Assembly: GCF_002006345.1 (NCBI RefSeq)
Contig: NZ_LZZM01000174.1
Span: 1-61,457, forward strand
Origin: Clostridium puniceum
GTDB taxonomy: Bacteria; Bacillota; Clostridia; Clostridiales; Clostridiaceae
Direction: 5' to 3'
Length of the DNA: 61,457 nt
Shown here: one piece after another, positions 34,876-44,592 of the stretch
How positions within the stretch are numbered: position 1 is the first letter of the stretch
Layout: every line of letters begins with the position of its first letter
Notes under the pieces: generated by a model
Databases searched by the model: none
The model's input: the letters and a program-made list of their open reading frames with translations, nothing else
What the model was told of the DNA's origin: nothing
Translations under genes and position numbers: made by a program

Positions 34876-37800
34876 TTAAATTAAATATACATTAATATTA
34901 AGCTTTCCTGCATTTCTTGGAATTATTCCATCTTCAATTTCCTTTCCATTTATGAATATTTTTATTTGGTTTCCATCCTTTTCTCCTCTTGAGTGTACAT
35001 CTTCTTCATTTTCTTTCTTTTCTTTTTTGATTTTATTCTCTCCATTATTGTTAAATTGCTTTACATTATCTTCTTCGTTTACTCTACATTGTTTTGCTTT
35101 TGCATCATATTCTTCTTTACTCATTCTAGATACCTTTATATTATATTCTTCACTTTCATTTGTAATCTTAAGCTCAAATTCTTGCCATTCCTTTGGTACA
35201 CAAGGATTTATAATATATCCCTTATCTTTAAATCTTCTAAGCCCTAAAATATTTTCAATTCCAACCCTATACATCCATCCTGATGCTCCAGTATACCAAC
35301 TCCATCCGCCACGACCTGCATGAGGCTCTTTTATATAGACATCCGCCGCCATTACATAAGGCTCTACTTTATAGGTCATACATTCTAATTCTGTTCTTGT
35401 GTGATTTATTGGATTTATCATATTAAAATATTTTACTGCCTTGTCACCAAGACCAAGCTTAGTTAAAGCTAAGATTACCCAAACAGCTGCATGAGTATAT
35501 TGTCCTCCATTTTCTCTTACCCCAGGCACATAACCTTTTATATAACCTGGTTCTAAATATGAATTATTAAATGGTGGAGCAAGTAATAATATCATACCCT
35601 TATCTTTTTTAACTAAATTTCTATCAACTGCTTCCATAGCTTCAATTGCTCTTTTTCTTGAATTTACTGTTATTCTGTCTTTCGCTGTATTGTTATATAT
35701 TTCATCTATTTTTTCCTCATTATCCTTTTCAAAAGCGCCTGAAATTATTGACCAGCTTTGAGCTAAGGAATCAATTTGACATTCTGGATTTTCTCTTGAA
35801 CCTAAAGGTACTCCATCATCAAAATATGCTCTTCTATACCAGCCACCATCCCATGCATTCTTTTCTAAATTTTCTCTTATAAATTCTTTTCTTTCATCAA
35901 AATGATTTTTTGTTTTTGTATCCTTTTGAATTTCTGCGATTTCAATAAAGCTGTTTAAAATTGAATATAGAAACCATCCAAGCCATACACTTTCTCCTTT
36001 TCCTTCATTTCCAACTGTACTCATTCCGTCATTCCAATCTCCACTTCCCATAAGTGGAATATTGTGAACACCAAATTTCAAAGACTTCTCTATAGCTTTT
36101 AAACAATGTTCATATATAGTACCTTCCTTTGAAGATTGATTTACTATTGTATATCTTTCATCTTCACCTTCTCTTAAAGGTTCATCTTCAAGATATGGAG
36201 CTGTTTTATTCAAAATTTCATAATCACCTGTAGAATTTATGTATTCTGCTGTTACATAAGGCAGCCATAATAAATCATCACTAAACCTAGTTCTTATTCC
36301 TGAATTTACAACTGGATGCCACCAATGCTGTACATCACCTTCCACATATTGCCTCGATGCACTCCTTAATATTTGAGATTTTGGTATTTCGGAATCTACA
36401 ATGCCAAGTGCCATAGAATCTTGAAGCTGATCTCTAAAACCATAAGCTCCGCCACTTTGATAAAACGCACTTCTACTCAAATATCTACAGCTCAAGGTTT
36501 GATATAAAAGCCATCCATTTAAAAGATAATCTAGTGATTTGTCCGGTGTCTTAACTTGTATATTTCCTAGGAAATGACTCCAATATTGTTTTACCTTATC
36601 TAATTCAGCTTCTACATTATTGAAATTTTTATATTTATTTATAACTTTTTCTATATTATCTCTTTCTTCTTGGCCAAATAGAATTATTAATTCTTTCTTT
36701 TCTCCTTTTTTCAATTTAATACTTGTTTGCGCGGCTAAGCAAGGATCATAAATTCCACCACACCTATTACTCAAATCATCACATTTTAGACCTTTAGGCT
36801 TAGAAATTTCACCACCAATACCTATGAATTCTTTATTATCACCAGTAAAACTTAACCTTTCTCCACCTAGAATAGTTAAATAAGCGTCTAATTCACCAAA
36901 ATATTCACTGTATGGATTCCTTCCACCTATAAAACTACTATTGATTCCGCCCCGCTCTGCATCTTGAATTCTTTCGTAGTCATTATATAAATCTCCATTT
37001 ATATTATTATATAAATTTCCGCTTATATACGTGGAAATATATCTTGAACTATCATACTCATAAACTCCTAAGACAAGCTTCGCATAATAAAATAATGAAA
37101 TACTTCTCTCCTCATTGCTTAAGTTTTCCAAGGTAACTCTTTGAATTTTTAATTTTTCTCCTTTAGGTGCAAAAATTTCAAGCTTTCCTTTTAAATCATA
37201 AGCTATATGGGTAAATTCAGAATATCCAAAGCTATGTTTTATTAAATAATCGCCTGAATCTCTAACTGGTTTTGGGGATATTGAAAAATAGTCTCCAGAA
37301 ATCTTATCCTTAATATAAAGAGCTTCACCTTGAGCATCTCTAATGTAATCATTGCTCCAAGGTGTTAACTTATTTTCTCTAGAATTTCCACACCAGGTAT
37401 ACCCTGCCCCTGTTTCAGATATGTGAAAACCAAAATCTTCATTTGAAATAACGTTAATCCAAGGTGCTGGAGTATTTTTCAAATCAGATAATTTAATTAT
37501 GTAGCTTTTATCTTTTTTACTAAAACCACCATACCCATTAAAGAAATCTAAATTTTCCATGTCATCATTTGTTTCATTAGAATTATCTTCTTCCTTTATT
37601 TCTTTATTCTTCTCTAATATTTCTTTATTTTTTTCTAATTGACTTCTTTCTTCTATCCCATCTATCGCTTCTATTTCTTCTATATTTGGCGTATCTTCTG
37701 ATTTATTAGTTGCTTTCATTCCCTTAAGCAAATCATCACCATTTATTAAATCTTCATCGTGATCATATTCTGAATAAATCACATTGGAATTTACCTTAGT

Positions 37801-40800
37801 CTTTTCATGTTCCTCTTTAATCTTAGAATTATTTCTCAAAGCTATTTGTGAATTTAATCCCTCTTCTTTTAATTGCATATCCATATATGCATTTAAATTT
37901 TTCTCTGAATATATATATGAATTTAAATTATTTTTACAATCTACGTATATTCTTGAAATTCCTATTAATAAATTTTTAACTTCAACGTCCATAGTTGCTT
38001 TATTATGAATAAATATTCCACCTGGTTTATTCAAGAAATTTCTTTCATTTGATATTCTTATAGCTTCAACAATATTCTTTTGAAGTGGTTCATCATAAGA
38101 AATCTCCTCATTATTATATATAACAAAATCTAATTTAACTCCTTTGAGCTGTAAATAATAATGGAATTTTATCATGTTAAATACCAAGTTTAAGTTCTCT
38201 TGCTTTTCGATAACAGCCATTATAATGGGTAGATCTCCTGAAATCCCATAAGCCCATAAATCTTTTTGGTGCTTTTTAATATTTGTAATATGTTCTTCTC
38301 TATTTTTCCTGTTATTGCTTAAAAAGAATATGTCACTTGCAGCACTTTGGAATACATTAGCCTTGCCACTTCTTATTCCTAGGTTTTTAAGTTCAAGCTG
38401 CGTACTTATACTATAATTTTTAAACACTTTATTAAGATTATTGTAATCATCATTTTCTCTGCACATATCTAAAATTTGCTTTTTAGAATCACATATTCCT
38501 GTTATAAAGTAAATTTCTCTTTTTGAATGTGGCTCTAATCTAATTCTAACTCGCATACTCATTATAGGATCTAAGACTGTTCCAACTGTATTATTTAAAG
38601 CTTTATCATTATCCATAGCTAAAGGTGATTTCAACTCTCTATTCCTGCCAATAAAATTTATTCTAGAAGTTTCATATGTAATACTTCCCTCTAATTCACC
38701 TTCTGCCACTATCTTATTAAATATGTATGGAACCTTTGCACCTTTAACTCTTCCTCTTCTGCTTCCTATTAAAATATTTTCTATTTCATCATATTCTGTT
38801 TGGATAAATAAATTAGAAAAGGCTGGATGTACTGCATCAGCACTAAATGCTGCTAAAGTTATTTCCATATAACTCGTTATTTCAATACTTCTTCCTTTAT
38901 CGCTCAAGTTACTTAAACTTAATTTTCTAACTTCAAAATTTTCTTCTGAAGATATAACCAGTTCCATTTCTGTTTCAATGTTACCATCTTTTCTAGAAAA
39001 CTTTGCTTTGTCTAAATTAAATTCTGCTTTATAACTATCACCTAAGGTTTTACAAGGTTCAAATGTTGAACTCCAGTAATCATTTGAATTTAAATTCTTT
39101 ATATAAAAGAACATCCCACTATCATCACTTGTAGAATTCCCCTTCCACCTATAAAGCATGATATCATTTTTTTTCGAATAACCACTTCCACTTGCAGTAA
39201 TCATAGTTGAATATTCACCATTAGATAACAATAAAAGCTGTGGACTATCTTGATTTACTTCTTCAAATATCCTTGGAACCATGATTTCTCCTTCAAAATA
39301 TCTATTTTTTACAGAGAAATCTTCATTTCTTTCAAAAATTACATTTTGCGGAATTTTTTCTTTTAATAAAAGTTCTGTTGCTTTTACTTCTGGTAAACTA
39401 TGAAATCTATTTATTAGAATATTATCCTGTAGAATATTATCTAAAGCCATAAGAGACATTCCTAAATGATGCACCATATAATTAACAACTTTATTAATCT
39501 TCTGTGGATTATTTATTGTTTCAAACTTATTGCTATTATCATTATCTACATATTTGTCGTAACTTTGCGCAAAGTTATCCACATTATCCACATCATCCAC
39601 ACTATATTTGTTAATATAACCTATATATTTATCCATTGATTTATCCACTTTTTTTGCATACTTATCCACATAATCCAAGTTGTTATCCACATTTTGTGTA
39701 TAGTTTTCCCCTATTAATGTGTTATTGTAAAAATCATCATTGCTATTACGTAAGTTTTCTATATATTCCTTCTTATTTGACTTCATATAACTCTCATCTA
39801 ATATTTGAGTCGAAGATGAGCTTTCAAAACCATTATTATCAGTATTAGTATTAATAGCTTCAGTATATCTACCACTCGATGTTTTAATAATAGATGAATC
39901 ATCAAAATCTTTATTGCTCTTTGTTTCTTCTAAAAATTCACCTTGTTTTTTATCTAAGTGATGCTCTTGCTTTCCTCCTTTAGGAAGCTTCATTATATAT
40001 TTTCCCTGTCTTGCCTTAGTATAATCTATAGCTTCAATAAATCCATATCTCCCTAAAGCACCTATTTTTTCAAGTCTTTTAAGATTTTTAATTGCAGTAT
40101 TTTTAGCAAAAGGCAATGTCATTAAAGTTGAATACGGAGATATTACAAGTTCATCTTCAAGTCCTCTCTTTAAACCAAGTCCAGGTACACCAAAAGCCTT
40201 GTATTGATAATTTTCTGATGCATCAAATTCATAAAAAGCAGATTCTGATATACCCCAAGGCATTTTCTTCTGTTTTGCAAAACTTATTTGAGCCTTTATT
40301 ACAGATTTATAAGTTTGACTAAATAAGGTCTTAGGATAATTTCTCATTATTAGCGAAGGCATGAAATACTCAAACATTGTTCCACTCCAAGATACAAGCG
40401 CGTGAGTATGAAAAGCATTAGTCATTGCCCTGCTTAATTTAAAATAATGAGCTGAAGGCACATCATTTTTCGCTATAGCAACAAAAGAAGCTATTCTAGA
40501 TTCTGATGCCAACAAATCATAATAAGAATTTCCAAGTGAATTTTCTTCTACATTATATCCAATAGAAAATAATTCCCTTGTCTTATCATAAAGAAATTCA
40601 AAATTCATTTCTCTTGAAAATTGTTCAATATCCTCTATTATCTTATCTATTTTATCCTCATAACTTTTAAACATATTAATTTTTTGACCTAAAGTTTCTC
40701 TAAAGTTATCCCCATTTTTTCTCCTATAATTTTCACACCTGTGGATCAATTCAGTAAGATTTGGGATTCCCTCAAAAAATTCTTTGCTATATAACTTTTC

Positions 40801-43800
40801 TAAACCTTCAAAGATGCTATCGTAATATTTGATTTTCTTTTTGATTTCATCTATAAGTTTATAAAACCAATAATTTGCCTCTTCATTATCTAATTTTAAT
40901 ATACTTTTATTCCATACATCTTCATATAGATTTCTTTCCACATAACTAAGATGACTTTTTTCTTCATTTAACTGTTGTAATTTATTTATTTTCTCATTAT
41001 CTTTAAATTCCTCAAGCTTATACAATGCTTCTTTTAAAATATTTATATATTCTCCAATATTAAGCTGCGAAACAAATTTAATTTTAATCGATGAATCTTC
41101 CTCTTCAATTATCTTATAAATATCATTTAATGCTACTAATTCTTTTAATCTTATTACTTTATTATCTTTAAGCTCAATCATAGCTTGTTTTAACACCCAT
41201 AAATCACTTAATAAATTTCCACTATCAACTGTTGATACATATCTTGGCCATAGAGGTTTCTTTGTTTTTGTATCATACCAATTTAAATAGTGACCATTCA
41301 CTTTTTCTAAACTTTTCATACTATTTAAAGTTTGTTCTATCCTATCAATAAACTCCCACATAGTTATATGACCTAAATCGTATGCTACAACATTTGAAAT
41401 AAGCCCCATTCCTATATTAGTTGGAGAAGTTCTATAAGCCACACCTTTAAATGGCTTTTCTTGATAATTATCTGGTGCTAAATAATTATTTTCCTCATTA
41501 ATAAAATCTTCATAGTAAGCATATATTCTTCTTGCTATTTTCCTTAAATAATTATTTTCTTCACCTCTTAATATATTCTTATTATCCGAAAGTTTTATAC
41601 TTATGCAGTATGCAAAATAAGGACTTACTATCCAAAGGGCTGCAACTACTAAATTATATGCAATAACTCCAAATGAATTATTAAAAGATAAATAAATTAC
41701 TAGCAAACCCATTGCTGGTGAAATCCACATTCTCTTTAAATAAGCTGAAAAGTCATTGCTTGAATTCTTTTCTACAGAATCTGCCGACTGCCATTCCAAT
41801 AGATTCTTTTTAGAAATGCACACTCTAAATAGCGTTGTAAGTATAGCATCAAGCATTAATAATGCTTGATAAGGAATAAAACTTACTATTAATACTATTT
41901 GTTCAAAGTTTTTAAAGGTTCCCATTAATTTATTTTTAGGAGTTACAACAAAATCTGTTATTGTAAATACTAAAGAACTTATTAAACCAAGAAAACAAAG
42001 TGCTGCAATTTGATTTCCGCCTGCTAAAATAGTTAATGATAAAATAAGAGCAATAAGCAAATTAGGAGCCAAAAGGCTTCTTCTTAAATTATCAAATATC
42101 TTCCACTTATATAATAAAGTCAACTTATTAGAAAATAGCCAGCCTATTAACTGCCAATCACCTCTAACCCATCTATGAAGCCGTTTGCAGCTAGATTCAT
42201 AAAAACCAGGGTAACCATCAATAAATTCTATGTCACTAACTAGTGCACATCTTGCAATTCCACCTTCTAAGAGATCATGACTCAATATTTTGTTATCTTT
42301 TATTGTATCCTTTAGTACCTCATAAAATTTCTCTATGTTGATTATTCCCTTACCAGTAAAGGAACCTTCACCAAATAAATCTTGATATGTATCAGAATAA
42401 GCTACTGAATATCCATCAACTCCTTCTTCCCCTCCAAATATTCTTGAGAAGTAAGTTTGATTTTTAGCTTCTAAACTTATAGTAACCTTAGGCTGCATTA
42501 CTCCATACCCTCTAATAACACGATTATCCTTTATATTAGGTATGTTTAAAACATGACTCATAGCACCTACTAACTTTGAAGCACTCTCTCTTGGCATAAA
42601 GGTGTCTTCATCTAATGTAATTAAATATTTAATATCTTTTAATATTTTAATATCTGAACTAAAAACATTATAAGTGTGTTGATTGCTGCCTTTAATGAGA
42701 GCCATAAACTCCATAAGCTTACCACGTTTTCTTTCCTTGCCCATATATATTTTTTGCTTCTTATTATAAATTCTAGCTCTGCTAAAAAAGAAAAATCTAT
42801 TATGAGAGTATTTTTCATTTAATCTTCTGGCACATTCTATGCCACACTTAATTATTTGATCATCATTTTCTTCTACCTCATATCTTGAATCTGAAAAGTC
42901 ACAAAGCAAAGCAAAATATAAATTTCCATCCTTATTTCCGCAGTAAGCAACTTCTAACTTTTTCATAAGTTCTTTGACTTTTTCTTTAGAGTTTATAATT
43001 GCTGGTATTACAACTACAGTCTTGTTTTCATCTGGAATTCCTCTACTAAAATTTAGCTTTGGAACTAGCCTAATTTTCACAATTTTATTTACAATCCAGT
43101 TAGTAAGGCCTAATATTATTTCATTTATAGGAATTAAAATAATTAAAAATGAAATTATGTATTGAATTCTTGTATATGAAACTCCTAAGAGACTGGTTAT
43201 AAGCAAAATAAGAAAACTTATTATAAGAGTTCCAAAAACATTTAAAGCTAAATATATATTTTGTGAAGTCATAAATTTTATATTATTATATCCTTTTAGC
43301 TCCTTTACTCCCTCATCAATTAAATAATAGCCCACATGACATTTATAATCTTCCTTATTACTATTTTTGCTAATTTCAGCAAGTTCTAAAACATTGTTTG
43401 CTAAATCAATTTCATTTATTGTAAGATTTTTGGCTATTTTTTCAAGCTTATGCCTATAATAATCTTTGGATTGAAAATCCATATTACTGTAGACATTTTC
43501 GGGATCTCTTTTTAGGATTTTTTCGACTAAAGACGTATTATCAAAAAACTTCCTCCAGCTTATGCCTTCAATTTTTCTAATATGAGTTATATATTCACCA
43601 ATATGTCTTTCTAAAAATTCTTCTCTTAATTGACTTTTAATATTATTATTTTCATAATCTAAATTTACTTTCCACTTGGTTTCCATAAATTTATTAAGTC
43701 TTTTATCATCTATGGAATTATCTCTTAAAACTCTGAAAAACTCTCTTAAGAATAAGGAACTCATATGTTCAAAATCAACATCAATATTGCTTAATTCTTT

Positions 43801-44391
43801 ATAAATAGTATCAACCTGATTTATATCATCAGACTCATTAATATGGCATTCTGGATTTTTATTGATGATATCTATAACCTTGTCAGCTGTATTTTTTCCT
43901 TTTATAATTTCCTTTTGAATAGAAGCAAGTTCATCAGTATATTTAGCTAAATTTATTATAATAGCTGTTTTAAGCATAAGTGGGAAAGCCCATAATTCGC
44001 CCATGGTAAAAATAATTTCTTGTTTATTTAATTTAGAATTCAAACTTTTTTCTTGAAGCATATTCATGTAATTTATAAATTTATCACATTCAATTTCATT
44101 TTCATTTTTTATATAATCCTTAGCCACTAAAAAAATACGTGGCACTTGTTCACTTGAGCCCATCAAAGTTAAGCTCTTAAAATAATCTATAGGCATCTCC
44201 ATTTTTATTGCTTTATATTCTTTTTCAATCAAATATATATTATCAAGAAGCCATTCTGAAGCTCCAAGAACCTTGTAACCCTCTTTATATAATTTGCTAA
44301 AATACTTGAAATTTTCACGCATGCAAAAAAAGCCATCTGCAAGTTCTCTTAACACATTCTTTCTTACGCCATAAGAATTATTCTTCTTCAA
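34876..44391 (-). CDS. Giant cyclic beta-1,2-glucan synthase-like protein (NdvB/ChvB type)
   Basis: A 3171-residue membrane protein. N-terminal region to about 370; two membrane helices (about 378-435); a GT84-type glycosyltransferase domain (about 455-790) with LDEDTFMP, LSHDLLEGG and RWVRGDWQ (DXD, base and QxxRW-like sites); four further helices (about 800-940); a glucoamylase-like PF10091 domain (from about 985, NIGMGLISNVVAYDLG); then two large beta/glycoside-phosphorylase-type regions and a C-terminal GH94 catalytic domain with GSGDWNDGMS. This is the order in NdvB/ChvB, which make cyclic beta-1,2-glucan from UDP-glucose and trim it by phosphorolysis. Family members are about 2800 residues; extra length comes from two low-complexity linkers, at about 1477-1620 and 2203-2280. 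Start TTG with GAAGGGAG SD eight bases before. In a Gram-positive the product's destination is unclear. Confidence 0.85.
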   Translation of the reverse strand: MKKNNSYGVRKNVLRELADGFFCMRENFKYFSKLYKEGYKVLGASEWLLDNIYLIEKEYKAIKMEMPIDYFKSLTLMGSSEQVPRIFLVAKDYIKNENEIECDKFINYMNMLQEKSLNSKLNKQEIIFTMGELWAFPLMLKTAIIINLAKYTDELASIQKEIIKGKNTADKVIDIINKNPECHINESDDINQVDTIYKELSNIDVDFEHMSSLFLREFFRVLRDNSIDDKRLNKFMETKWKVNLDYENNNIKSQLREEFLERHIGEYITHIRKIEGISWRKFFDNTSLVEKILKRDPENVYSNMDFQSKDYYRHKLEKIAKNLTINEIDLANNVLELAEISKNSNKEDYKCHVGYYLIDEGVKELKGYNNIKFMTSQNIYLALNVFGTLIISFLILLITSLLGVSYTRIQYIISFLIILIPINEIILGLTNWIVNKIVKIRLVPKLNFSRGIPDENKTVVVIPAIINSKEKVKELMKKLEVAYCGNKDGNLYFALLCDFSDSRYEVEENDDQIIKCGIECARRLNEKYSHNRFFFFSRARIYNKKQKIYMGKERKRGKLMEFMALIKGSNQHTYNVFSSDIKILKDIKYLITLDEDTFMPRESASKLVGAMSHVLNIPNIKDNRVIRGYGVMQPKVTISLEAKNQTYFSRIFGGEEGVDGYSVAYSDTYQDLFGEGSFTGKGIINIEKFYEVLKDTIKDNKILSHDLLEGGIARCALVSDIEFIDGYPGFYESSCKRLHRWVRGDWQLIGWLFSNKLTLLYKWKIFDNLRRSLLAPNLLIALILSLTILAGGNQIAALCFLGLISSLVFTITDFVVTPKNKLMGTFKNFEQIVLIVSFIPYQALLMLDAILTTLFRVCISKKNLLEWQSADSVEKNSSNDFSAYLKRMWISPAMGLLVIYLSFNNSFGVIAYNLVVAALWIVSPYFAYCISIKLSDNKNILRGEENNYLRKIARRIYAYYEDFINEENNYLAPDNYQEKPFKGVAYRTSPTNIGMGLISNVVAYDLGHITMWEFIDRIEQTLNSMKSLEKVNGHYLNWYDTKTKKPLWPRYVSTVDSGNLLSDLWVLKQAMIELKDNKVIRLKELVALNDIYKIIEEEDSSIKIKFVSQLNIGEYINILKEALYKLEEFKDNEKINKLQQLNEEKSHLSYVERNLYEDVWNKSILKLDNEEANYWFYKLIDEIKKKIKYYDSIFEGLEKLYSKEFFEGIPNLTELIHRCENYRRKNGDNFRETLGQKINMFKSYEDKIDKIIEDIEQFSREMNFEFLYDKTRELFSIGYNVEENSLGNSYYDLLASESRIASFVAIAKNDVPSAHYFKLSRAMTNAFHTHALVSWSGTMFEYFMPSLIMRNYPKTLFSQTYKSVIKAQISFAKQKKMPWGISESAFYEFDASENYQYKAFGVPGLGLKRGLEDELVISPYSTLMTLPFAKNTAIKNLKRLEKIGALGRYGFIEAIDYTKARQGKYIMKLPKGGKQEHHLDKKQGEFLEETKSNKDFDDSSIIKTSSGRYTEAINTNTDNNGFESSSSTQILDESYMKSNKKEYIENLRNSNDDFYNNTLIGENYTQNVDNNLDYVDKYAKKVDKSMDKYIGYINKYSVDDVDNVDNFAQSYDKYVDNDNSNKFETINNPQKINKVVNYMVHHLGMSLMALDNILQDNILINRFHSLPEVKATELLLKEKIPQNVIFERNEDFSVKNRYFEGEIMVPRIFEEVNQDSPQLLLLSNGEYSTMITASGSGYSKKNDIMLYRWKGNSTSDDSGMFFYIKNLNSNDYWSSTFEPCKTLGDSYKAEFNLDKAKFSRKDGNIETEMELVISSEENFEVRKLSLSNLSDKGRSIEITSYMEITLAAFSADAVHPAFSNLFIQTEYDEIENILIGSRRGRVKGAKVPYIFNKIVAEGELEGSITYETSRINFIGRNRELKSPLAMDNDKALNNTVGTVLDPIMSMRVRIRLEPHSKREIYFITGICDSKKQILDMCRENDDYNNLNKVFKNYSISTQLELKNLGIRSGKANVFQSAASDIFFLSNNRKNREEHITNIKKHQKDLWAYGISGDLPIIMAVIEKQENLNLVFNMIKFHYYLQLKGVKLDFVIYNNEEISYDEPLQKNIVEAIRISNERNFLNKPGGIFIHNKATMDVEVKNLLIGISRIYVDCKNNLNSYIYSEKNLNAYMDMQLKEEGLNSQIALRNNSKIKEEHEKTKVNSNVIYSEYDHDEDLINGDDLLKGMKATNKSEDTPNIEEIEAIDGIEERSQLEKNKEILEKNKEIKEEDNSNETNDDMENLDFFNGYGGFSKKDKSYIIKLSDLKNTPAPWINVISNEDFGFHISETGAGYTWCGNSRENKLTPWSNDYIRDAQGEALYIKDKISGDYFSISPKPVRDSGDYLIKHSFGYSEFTHIAYDLKGKLEIFAPKGEKLKIQRVTLENLSNEERSISLFYYAKLVLGVYEYDSSRYISTYISGNLYNNINGDLYNDYERIQDAERGGINSSFIGGRNPYSEYFGELDAYLTILGGERLSFTGDNKEFIGIGGEISKPKGLKCDDLSNRCGGIYDPCLAAQTSIKLKKGEKKELIILFGQEERDNIEKVINKYKNFNNVEAELDKVKQYWSHFLGNIQVKTPDKSLDYLLNGWLLYQTLSCRYLSRSAFYQSGGAYGFRDQLQDSMALGIVDSEIPKSQILRSASRQYVEGDVQHWWHPVVNSGIRTRFSDDLLWLPYVTAEYINSTGDYEILNKTAPYLEDEPLREGEDERYTIVNQSSKEGTIYEHCLKAIEKSLKFGVHNIPLMGSGDWNDGMSTVGNEGKGESVWLGWFLYSILNSFIEIAEIQKDTKTKNHFDERKEFIRENLEKNAWDGGWYRRAYFDDGVPLGSRENPECQIDSLAQSWSIISGAFEKDNEEKIDEIYNNTAKDRITVNSRKRAIEAMEAVDRNLVKKDKGMILLLAPPFNNSYLEPGYIKGYVPGVRENGGQYTHAAVWVILALTKLGLGDKAVKYFNMINPINHTRTELECMTYKVEPYVMAADVYIKEPHAGRGGWSWYTGASGWMYRVGIENILGLRRFKDKGYIINPCVPKEWQEFELKITNESEEYNIKVSRMSKEEYDAKAKQCRVNEEDNVKQFNNNGENKIKKEKKENEEDVHSRGEKDGNQIKIFINGKEIEDGIIPRNAGKLNINVYLI
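39542..39691 (+). repeat. Cluster of DnaA-box 9-mers inside the glucan synthase gene
   Basis: TTATCCACA, the consensus DnaA box, occurs perfectly at 39575-39583, 39584-39592, 39662-39670 and 39683-39691. One-mismatch copies are at 39542-39550 (TTATCTACA), 39593-39601 (TCATCCACA) and 39641-39649 (TTATCCACT). Three copies (39575-39601) are head-to-tail without spacer. All are on the same strand. On the coding strand they specify V-D-N/K/D triplets (GTG GAT AA-) in a disordered linker, residues about 1567-1617. Confidence 0.85.
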
Positions 44392-44475
44392 GTAAAAAAC
44401 TCCCTTCTACATTATGAATAGAGTTATTTTTACCAAAATTACGAAAAATATTCTCACAAACTACTCAATATAAAA

Positions 44476-44522
44476 AATAACTATCCCTTGCTGAAAATCT
44501 TCCAGCCTATTGGATAGTTATT
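44476..44522 (-). terminator. Intrinsic terminator of the M18 aminopeptidase gene
   Basis: AATAACTATCC (44476-44486) and GGATAGTTATT (44512-44522) form a perfect stem, with a further inner CTG/CAG pairing. On the minus strand it continues into TTATTTTTTATA. Confidence 0.75.
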
Positions 44523-44592
44523 TTAATAATATATAAGATTTAATTAATTTTTTACATTAAATCCATATATGTATATTTAATAGTTAAAAATA

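Noticed and set aside
39542..39691. Chromosomal origin (oriC) suggested by the DnaA-box cluster
   Set aside because: It lies wholly inside a long intact coding gene, with no dnaA, dnaN, rpmH or gyrase genes and no AT-rich unwinding element beside it; a titration site or a peptide-repeat coincidence is more likely.
34952..39848. Plus-strand open frames of 60-120 codons opposite the glucan synthase gene
   Set aside because: They lack ribosome binding sites, are rich in Phe, Leu, Ser, Ile as expected of the reverse complement of a Lys/Glu/Asn-rich gene, and overlap an intact gene throughout.
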